A stretch of DNA of 13,814 nt. It comes from Fusobacterium sp. (GTDB taxonomy: Bacteria; Fusobacteriota; Fusobacteriia; Fusobacteriales; Fusobacteriaceae). Where the stretch lies: positions 1 to 13,814 of the forward strand of contig JAGYHM010000024.1 in the NCBI GenBank assembly GCA_018457305.1, in the 5' to 3' direction. Of this stretch, positions 7,387 to 12,334 are shown piece by piece. Each line of letters begins with the position of its first letter. The first letter of the stretch is position 1. The translations under genes and the position numbers were made by a program. Below the pieces are notes generated by a model that was not told the DNA's origin, did no database searches, and saw only the letters and a list, made by a program, of their open reading frames with translations.

Positions 7387-8190
7387 ATGTCAGATTACAC
7401 ACTTATTCAAGTAATTTTAGTATTTGTAGTTACTTTTATAGCTGCTATTGATCAGTTCAGTTTCTTGGAATCTTTATATCAACCTATAGTTATAGGACCA
7501 GTAATTGGTGCTATATTAGGAGATGTAAATACTGGTTTAGTAGTTGGTGCTACATATCAATTAATGACTATCGGTAACATGCCAGTTGGAGGGGCACAAC
7601 CACCAAATGCAGTTATCGGAGGAATTATGGCGACTGTATTCGCAATAACTTCAAACTTTGAACCAATGGCGGCGGTTGCAGCAGCAATACCTTTTGCTCT
7701 TTTAGGGCAATATGCAGTAACATTAGTATTTACTGTAATGTCTCCACTTATGACTAAAGCTGATGGTTATGCACATGAAGCAAATACAGGTGGAATAGAA
7801 AAACTTAATTATTTTGCTATGGGAATGTTAGGATTAATATTCGGAGTTATCGTATTATTATTCTTCTTCGCAGGAGCAAACTATGGAACTGTTATGACAA
7901 AAATGATACCTGCATGGTTTATGGGTGGAATGTCAGCAGCTGGTGGAATGATGAGATTTGTTGGATTTGCAATACTTTTAAAAGTTATGTTGTCAAGAGA
8001 ACTATGGGGATTTTATTTTGCAGGATTTGCTCTTGCAAATATTATAGGTGGAATTCCATCACTAGGTGGTTCAGGATTATTACTTATAGCATTCATAGGA
8101 TTCTGTATAGCATATTGGGATTATCAAGTTCAAACAAAATTTAAAACAAGCACTGTTAATGTAATCGGAGGTGAAGAAGATGGAATATAA
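7387..8190 (+). CDS. agaW: PTS mannose/fructose/sorbose-family subunit IIC (probable GalNAc IIC)
   Basis: This integral membrane subunit forms the sugar pathway together with IID. The 267-residue protein is strongly hydrophobic, with several transmembrane segments (about 6-22, 32-60, 75-118, 142-162, 175-200, 207-243). It carries the family signature VGGAQPPNAVIGG (67-79), and QFSFLESLYQPIVIGP near the N-terminus is typical. An AAAGGAGG ribosome site precedes the ATG closely. Its last 11 bases overlap the start of IID, so the two partner subunits are translationally coupled. The charged tail GGEEDGI lies within the sequence that also provides the IID ribosome site. Confidence 0.9.
   Translation: MSDYTLIQVILVFVVTFIAAIDQFSFLESLYQPIVIGPVIGAILGDVNTGLVVGATYQLMTIGNMPVGGAQPPNAVIGGIMATVFAITSNFEPMAAVAAAIPFALLGQYAVTLVFTVMSPLMTKADGYAHEANTGGIEKLNYFAMGMLGLIFGVIVLLFFFAGANYGTVMTKMIPAWFMGGMSAAGGMMRFVGFAILLKVMLSRELWGFYFAGFALANIIGGIPSLGGSGLLLIAFIGFCIAYWDYQVQTKFKTSTVNVIGGEEDGI
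8167..8173 (+). promoter_or_regulatory. Ribosome binding site that sets the IID start at 8180
   Basis: GGAGGTG lies inside the end of the IIC gene, six bases before the ATG at 8180. The in-frame GTG at 8171 overlaps this Shine-Dalgarno sequence itself and is therefore an unlikely start. Confidence 0.75.
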
Positions 8191-9205
8191 TATACCTAAT
8201 TCTTATAAAGATACAACTCCTGCTGCTCAATTAGACCAAAAAACACTTAATAAAATGGTTTGGCGTTCTCTATTTTTACAAGGTTCTTTCAACTATGAAA
8301 GAATGCAAGCTGCAGGTTGGCTTTACGGAATATTACCTGGACTTAAAAAAATTCATACAAATAAAGATGACTTAGCAACATCAATGTCACATAACCTTGA
8401 ATTTTTTAACACTCACCCATTTTTAGTAACTTTCGTAATGGGAATAATTTTATCATTAGAACAAAATAAAGCAGATATACCTACAATTAGAGCCGTAAGA
8501 GTAGCTGCTATGGGACCACTTGGTGGAATTGGAGATGCACTATTCTGGTTTACATTAGTGCCAATAACTGCAGGAATTACTTCTAATATGGCTTTACAAG
8601 GACAAATAGTTGCACCATTTATATTCTTGTTAATATTTAACTTAGTTCAATTTGGAATTCGTTATGGATTAATGAACTGGTCTTATAAAATGGGAACACA
8701 AGCAATTTCTATTTTAACTGAAAATGCAAAAGAATTCACAAGAGCAGCATCTATACTTGGAGTTATAGTAGTTGGAGCACTAACTTCTATGTATGGTGGA
8801 ACAACTATTAAAACTCAAATAGATAACGGAACTACTTTTAAAGCAACTCCTATTGTTGCAGTAGTAAGTGATGAACAAGTTAAAACAACTTTTGCAGAAA
8901 AATTATTTGAAATGAAAGATGGAAAAATAGTTGTTGATAAAGATGGAGTTGAAAAATTAAAAGCAGGAAGTAGTATTACTAATTTAGAAAATGGAGTATC
9001 TCAAGTTACATTTACTAAATATGATGAAGTTCCTGTAAAAATTAATATACAAAATATACTTGATGGAATTCTTCCACACTTAATTCCATTATTGATTACA
9101 TTAGGACTTTATTTACTAATGATTAAAAAGAAATTTACTCCAATTACTTGTATAGGATTATTATTAGTTCTTGGTATAGTTGGAGGATTCTTCGGAATAT
9201 TCTAA
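8180..9205 (+). CDS. agaE: PTS mannose/fructose/sorbose-family subunit IID with enlarged C-terminal loop
   Basis: This is the membrane partner of IIC in sugar translocation. The 341-residue product has the expected N-terminal half: LFLQGSFNYERMQAAGW (31-47), HNLEFFNTHPF (71-81), LEQNK, and the highly conserved MGPLGGIGDALFW (111-123). The C-terminal IQNILDGILPHLIPL (290-304) and final hydrophobic segments are also present. Typical IID proteins have about 270-300 residues. The excess lies in a polar stretch at about 210-288, rich in Lys, Asp, Thr and Val, between GALTSMYGG and the IQNILD motif. That makes it an unusually large soluble loop or small added domain. The start at 8180 overlaps IIC by 11 bases. 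Assignment as GalNAc IID rests on context. Confidence 0.88.
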   Translation: MEYNIPNSYKDTTPAAQLDQKTLNKMVWRSLFLQGSFNYERMQAAGWLYGILPGLKKIHTNKDDLATSMSHNLEFFNTHPFLVTFVMGIILSLEQNKADIPTIRAVRVAAMGPLGGIGDALFWFTLVPITAGITSNMALQGQIVAPFIFLLIFNLVQFGIRYGLMNWSYKMGTQAISILTENAKEFTRAASILGVIVVGALTSMYGGTTIKTQIDNGTTFKATPIVAVVSDEQVKTTFAEKLFEMKDGKIVVDKDGVEKLKAGSSITNLENGVSQVTFTKYDEVPVKINIQNILDGILPHLIPLLITLGLYLLMIKKKFTPITCIGLLLVLGIVGGFFGIF

Positions 9206-9242
9206 TAAATTTTTAGAAAATAAAAAAATAAAATTAAAAATT

Positions 9243-9285
9243 AGTGGCTCATCTCATATTTTTATTTGAGTGGAGCCACTTTTTT
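9243..9285 (+). terminator. Hairpin terminator between IID and IIA
   Basis: AGTGGCTC (9243-9250) pairs with GAGCCACT (9273-9280), followed directly by TTTTT. Inside, CTCA (9253-9256) pairs with TGAG (9267-9270) after a 2x2 internal mismatch. With G/C-rich closing pairs and a T run of seven (counting the T's ending the stem) it looks like a true intrinsic terminator. It stands inside what is otherwise one PTS gene set, 24 bases before the IIA start. Confidence 0.8.
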
Positions 9286-9308
9286 AAAAAGATAAGTGAG
9301 GTGTTTTT

Positions 9309-9740
9309 ATGTATGGAATAATTGCTGCTGCACACGGAAATTGTGCTAGTGGAGTTTATAGTGGATTAAAATTAGTATGTGGAGAAATGAAAAATATAAA
9401 AGTTGTAGACTTTGTTGAAGGAAATAGTGCAGAAGATTTAGAAATAAAATTGAAAAAAGCATTTGATGAATTAAGAGCAGATGACTATGAAAAAATACTT
9501 TTCATTACTGATTTACTTGGAGGAACTCCTTTTACAAGATCAGTTATGAATTTTGGAGAAGATTTAAATGTAAGAGTTTTATCAGGACTTAGTCTTCCAC
9601 TTTTATATACTGCATCTATTGCAGATGATGAAGATATTGAAGAAGGTGTAAAAAATATCTTAGATGAAGCAAGAGAAGGGACAACTTGTTATTCTTCACA
9701 AGCTACAGAAGATACTGACTCAGAAGATGATGGAATATAA
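9309..9740 (+). CDS. agaF: PTS mannose/fructose/sorbose-family subunit IIA (probable GalNAc IIA)
   Basis: This cytoplasmic phosphocarrier receives phosphate from HPr and hands it to IIB. At 143 residues it is the normal length for a stand-alone IIA. The phosphorylated His9 is in AAAHGNCASG, and the second conserved segment FITDLLGGTPF (residues 65-75) follows. The tail is strongly acidic (EDTDSEDDGI). The ribosome site GAGGTG (9297-9302) lies six bases before the ATG. I see no promoter in the short gap after the upstream terminator, so expression probably depends on read-through from the aga promoter. It converges on pfkB with a 45-base gap holding a bidirectional terminator. Confidence 0.9.
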   Translation: MYGIIAAAHGNCASGVYSGLKLVCGEMKNIKVVDFVEGNSAEDLEIKLKKAFDELRADDYEKILFITDLLGGTPFTRSVMNFGEDLNVRVLSGLSLPLLYTASIADDEDIEEGVKNILDEAREGTTCYSSQATEDTDSEDDGI

Positions 9741-9756
9741 AATTTTTAAAAATTTA

Positions 9757-9782
9757 AGTCTGTTACAAATTTGTAACAGACT
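9757..9782. terminator. Perfect 26-bp palindrome; bidirectional terminator between IIA and pfkB
   Basis: The palindrome is AGT plus core CTGTTACAAATTTGTAACAG plus ACT, 13 pairs per arm. Downstream on the + strand comes CTTTTATATTTTT; on the - strand an A/T-rich tract with five T's follows. It sits between convergent genes and would stop transcripts from both sides. Its 20-base core recurs exactly at 10959-10978. Confidence 0.85.
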
Positions 9783-9785
9783 CTT

Positions 9786-10724
9786 TTATATTTTTACTAT
9801 TTCTATTTTATCTAAAATTTCTTCTAAAATAATTTTATCAATATTTCCAGTAGTATCTAACATAGCATTTGTTGTTCCACAAGCAACTGCTAATTTAAAA
9901 CATTCTTTAATTTCTAAACCAGAAGCTAGAGCATAAGCCATGCCTCCAATAGTGGAATCCCCAGAACCAACTGTATTTTTTATTTCAACTTTTGGGAAAA
10001 TTGCTCTATATATATTATCTTGTGTTATAAATAAAGCACCATCAGCACCTAATGTTATCATGATATTTTCTAAACCATTTTTTACAAGTTCTTTTCCAGA
10101 ATTTATAATTTCATCAATAGAATTAAATTTTTTATCTAATATATTTTCAAGTTCTTCTTTATTTGGTTTAATTAAAAAAGGATTTTCTTTTATTGCTTCT
10201 GTAAGAGCAAGTCCACTTGTATCTAAAATAAATTTAATATTTCTTTTTTTAGCTTCTTTTATTAAAATATTATATGAATTTTTAGGCAGACCACTTAATA
10301 AACTTCCTGATGCACAAATAATTTCTATTTTTTCTTTATTAAGAATATCTATATATTTTTCTAAAAAATTATCAAAAATTTCTTTTGAGCCAATACCAGC
10401 TTCAAGAAATTCTGTGATTTTTTCTTTATTTTCTTCTATAAGTGCAATACAAGTTCTAGTTTCATTTTCAGTTTCTAAAAAATTATTTTTTATGTTATTC
10501 TTATTAAGTTTAGTAAGAAAAAGTTTTCCAGTAAATCCCCCAACTATACCACTTGCTAAAATATCTCCACCTAAATCTTTTACTACTCTACTAACGTTTA
10601 TCCCTTTTCCGCCAGCTTTTTTTTCAAGTTTTGGTATTCTATTAACTTCACCAATATTCAAATTAGAAATATTATATCTTACATCTATGGCTGGATTTAA
10701 AGTAATGGTCAATATTTTTTTCAT
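9786..10724 (-). CDS. lacC: PfkB-family sugar-phosphate kinase (tagatose-6-phosphate kinase / 1-phosphofructokinase type)
   Basis: This 312-residue ribokinase-fold enzyme belongs to the LacC/FruK subgroup. The N-terminal ILTITLNPAIDVRY is typical. PfkB signature 1 is at 37-47 (AGGKGINVSRV). Signature 2 is at 250-264, with anion-hole GSGD and catalytic base D256 (NTVGSGDSTIGGMAY). LIKPNKEEL (184-192) matches the family PN-x-x-E motif. The aga context points to phosphorylation of tagatose-6-P to tagatose-1,6-bisphosphate, which the aldolase at 4814 would then cleave. Without that step the pathway has no kinase. Fructose-1-phosphate kinase activity is the main alternative and cannot be excluded from sequence. 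The ATG at 10724 follows AAAGGAGAG closely. The gene converges on IIA and uses its own promoter at 10760-10788. Confidence 0.88.
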   Translation of the reverse strand: MKKILTITLNPAIDVRYNISNLNIGEVNRIPKLEKKAGGKGINVSRVVKDLGGDILASGIVGGFTGKLFLTKLNKNNIKNNFLETENETRTCIALIEENKEKITEFLEAGIGSKEIFDNFLEKYIDILNKEKIEIICASGSLLSGLPKNSYNILIKEAKKRNIKFILDTSGLALTEAIKENPFLIKPNKEELENILDKKFNSIDEIINSGKELVKNGLENIMITLGADGALFITQDNIYRAIFPKVEIKNTVGSGDSTIGGMAYALASGLEIKECFKLAVACGTTNAMLDTTGNIDKIILEEILDKIEIVKI

Positions 10725-10759
10725 AGTTGCTCTCCTTTGATATTATCTTTAATATATAT

Positions 10760-10788
10760 ATTTTAAAATTTTATTATTTTTTTGTCAA
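10760..10788 (-). promoter_or_regulatory. Probable promoter of the pfkB/lacC gene
   Basis: Read on the - strand, TTGACA (10788-10783) and TAAAAT (10765-10760) are 17 bases apart. The predicted start is near 10753, giving a leader of about 29 bases. No copy of the aga operator palindrome lies near it. Confidence 0.7.
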
Positions 10789-10823
10789 ATAGTATCTAAG
10801 ATTAAAATATAAAAATTATTGCT

Positions 10824-10956
10824 CTATTTTTTAACTTAAAATTGAGACCGCGTTCGCTACGCTCACTGTCTCCCCTCTCTGCGAGGCTTGGGGCTTCGCC
10901 CCCAACCCCCCCATAAAAAAAAATCCAATTATTAATTTTTTAAGTATAAAAAATAG
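10824..10956. repeat. GC-rich structured block flanked by imperfect inverted repeats; possible small inserted or dispersed element
   Basis: About 69 bases (10844-10912) are near 70% GC (48 of 69 by my count), in striking contrast to the surroundings. The left flank CTATTTTTTAACTTAAAATT (10824-10843) is mirrored by an inverted right flank at 10934-10956. That flank starts AATTTT and ends TAAAAAATAG, differing by two extra T's and one extra A. The core contains GAGAC (10844-10848) with GTCTC (10868-10872) around GCGT-TCGCT-ACGC. A second hairpin, TTGGGG-CTTCGC-CCCCAA (10888-10905), competes with GCGAGGC-TTGGG-GCTTCGC. Seven C's and then nine A's follow. There is no open reading frame of note. 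This looks like a non-coding repeat element (MITE- or REP-like) or a structured RNA; copy number elsewhere is unknown. Confidence 0.5.
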
Positions 10957-10981
10957 GACTGTTACAAATTTGTAACAGTCC
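10956..10981. terminator. Perfect 26-bp palindrome; terminator downstream of fprA
   Basis: GGA plus the core CTGTTACAAATTTGTAACAG plus TCC gives 13 pairs per arm. On the - strand it is followed by TATTTTTTATACTT, a suitable terminator tail for fprA transcripts; on the + strand CTTTTGTTTT follows. The 20-base core is identical to the one at 9760-9779. Confidence 0.82.
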
Positions 10982-11007
10982 CTTTTGTTTTAACTAAATA
11001 TTTTTTT

Positions 11008-11091
11008 TTAAAAACTTTTATCTTTTTTATTTTTCTTAACTTCTTCTTTAAGTTTTTCTTCTTTTACTTCCTCTTCTTCAGTTTTAATTAC
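11008..11091 (-). other. Out-of-frame 27-codon Lys/Glu-rich extension after the fprA A8 tract
   Basis: Just past the A8 run (11099-11092 on the - strand), a frame one base off the fprA frame stays open for 27 codons (from GTA at 11091 to TAA at 11010-11008). It encodes VIKTEEEEVKEEKL followed by a Lys-rich end. Codons are mainly GAA and AAA, as in the genuine genes. Losing one A, or slipping by one, would fuse it to fprA, giving 429 instead of 404 residues. It may be a real tail reached by slippage, the relic of a frameshift, a sequencing error in the homopolymer, or chance. Confidence 0.4.
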
Positions 11092-12298
11092 TTTTTTTTA
11101 AAGATTCAACTAAAGCATCTACTAAATTATCCATTTCATCCATATTAACATCATTCATAGATGAAGTCATAGTAACTTTTTCATTTAATAAATTCATATT
11201 TTTTAATTCAGTTTGGAAGAAATCTTGAAGTAAACTTCCAGATTTACAAGCCCAAGAACCATTTTCTATAATAGCAACAGTTCTATTTTGTAAATTAAGT
11301 GCCTTCATATCCATAACAAAATTATGCATTACTGGATAAATTCCTAAATTATATGTAGGACAAGCAAGAACTAAGTGGCTATACTTAAATGTTTCTGCAA
11401 TTAAGTATGAAACATGTGTGCTTGAAACATCGTACATTTTTACATTAGTTATTCCTTTATCAACTAATTTTGCTGCTAATAAATCTGCTGCTGCTTCTGT
11501 ATTTCCATACATTGAAGCATAAGCTATAACTATTCCTTCTTCTTCTGGAATATATCTGCTCCATTTATCATATTTGTCTAATAAGTAGCCTAAATTATTT
11601 CTCCAAACAGGTCCGTGTAAAGGACAGAAATATTTTATAGGCACAGTTGCTGCTTTTTTAAGCAAATGTTGAACATGAGGTCCATATTTTCCAACTATGT
11701 TAGTGTAATATCTTCTTGCTTCATCTAACCAGTCTTTATCAAAATCAACTTCATCGTTAAACATTTTTCCATCAAGTGATATAAATGAACCGAAAGCATC
11801 AGCACTGAATAGAACACCGTTAGTTGTATCAAAACTTACCATTGCTTCTGGCCAGTGTACCATAGGAGCTTCTACGAAAACAATTTCGTGTTTTCCAAAT
11901 TTTCTAGTATCTCCTTCTTTAACTTCTTCTTTTTTAACATTAGTTAATTTGAAACCAAATTGATGCATTAAGTAAAATCCTTTTTCTGTACTTATAATAG
12001 TTACATCAGGATATCTTAATATAACTTCTTCTATTGAAGCAGCATGGTCAGGTTCCATGTGATTTATAACTAAATAATCAAGTTTTCTTCCATCTAAAAC
12101 ATATTCTAAATTTTCTATAAATTGTCTACCGATAGACCAATCAGCAGTGTCAAATAAAACTGTTTTTTTATCTAATAATACATAAGAGTTATAAGAAACT
12201 CCTCTAGGAATAGGGTGTATATTTTCAAAAAGAGCAAGTCTTCTATCGTTTCCACCAATCCAATATACATCGTCAACTATCTTTTTTACATTATGCAT
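11084..12298 (-). CDS. fprA: Class A flavodiiron protein (FprA-type O2/NO reductase)
   Basis: This is a cytoplasmic oxygen- or nitric-oxide-reducing enzyme that protects anaerobes and usually takes electrons from rubredoxin. The 404-residue product has an N-terminal beta-lactamase-like diiron domain (about 1-250). Its full ligand set is H80, E82, D84, H85 (NHMEPDH), H148 (MVHWPE), D167 (SADAFG) and H228 (PLHGPVW). A C-terminal flavodoxin domain (about 255-400) has the FMN phosphate loop SMYGNTEA (262-269) and the NGSWACKSG region. It lacks fused rubredoxin or flavin-reductase domains, so it is class A. AAGGAGG lies just before the ATG. The gene is 36 bases behind the acyl-CoA dehydrogenase/EtfA/rubredoxin gene on the same strand, so the rubredoxin donor is probably encoded next door. 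The reading frame ends at an A8 tract with an open tail in another frame. Confidence 0.93.
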   Translation of the reverse strand: MHNVKKIVDDVYWIGGNDRRLALFENIHPIPRGVSYNSYVLLDKKTVLFDTADWSIGRQFIENLEYVLDGRKLDYLVINHMEPDHAASIEEVILRYPDVTIISTEKGFYLMHQFGFKLTNVKKEEVKEGDTRKFGKHEIVFVEAPMVHWPEAMVSFDTTNGVLFSADAFGSFISLDGKMFNDEVDFDKDWLDEARRYYTNIVGKYGPHVQHLLKKAATVPIKYFCPLHGPVWRNNLGYLLDKYDKWSRYIPEEEGIVIAYASMYGNTEAAADLLAAKLVDKGITNVKMYDVSSTHVSYLIAETFKYSHLVLACPTYNLGIYPVMHNFVMDMKALNLQNRTVAIIENGSWACKSGSLLQDFFQTELKNMNLLNEKVTMTSSMNDVNMDEMDNLVDALVESLKKSN

Positions 12299-12334
12299 TG
12301 TTATCCTCCTTAAAATTATAATAAAATTTTATTT

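Noticed and set aside
7914..8144. Small + strand open frame inside the IIC gene
   Set aside because: It overlaps the conserved IIC gene in another frame, is rich in Trp, Cys and Arg in an unnatural way, and has no ribosome site.
9664..9936. + strand open frame running from the IIA end across the terminator into pfkB
   Set aside because: It crosses the palindromic terminator, reads the complement of pfkB, and has no ribosome site of its own.
9940..10740. Long + strand open frame opposite pfkB
   Set aside because: It is the antisense shadow of the PfkB kinase gene, which has all family motifs. The antisense product is a low-complexity Phe/Ser/Ile-rich string without a ribosome site.
10844..10912. 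GC-rich block as a tRNA or other known RNA gene
   Set aside because: I could not fold it into a cloverleaf, there is no T-loop GGTTC-type signature, and no known riboswitch pattern is recognisable.
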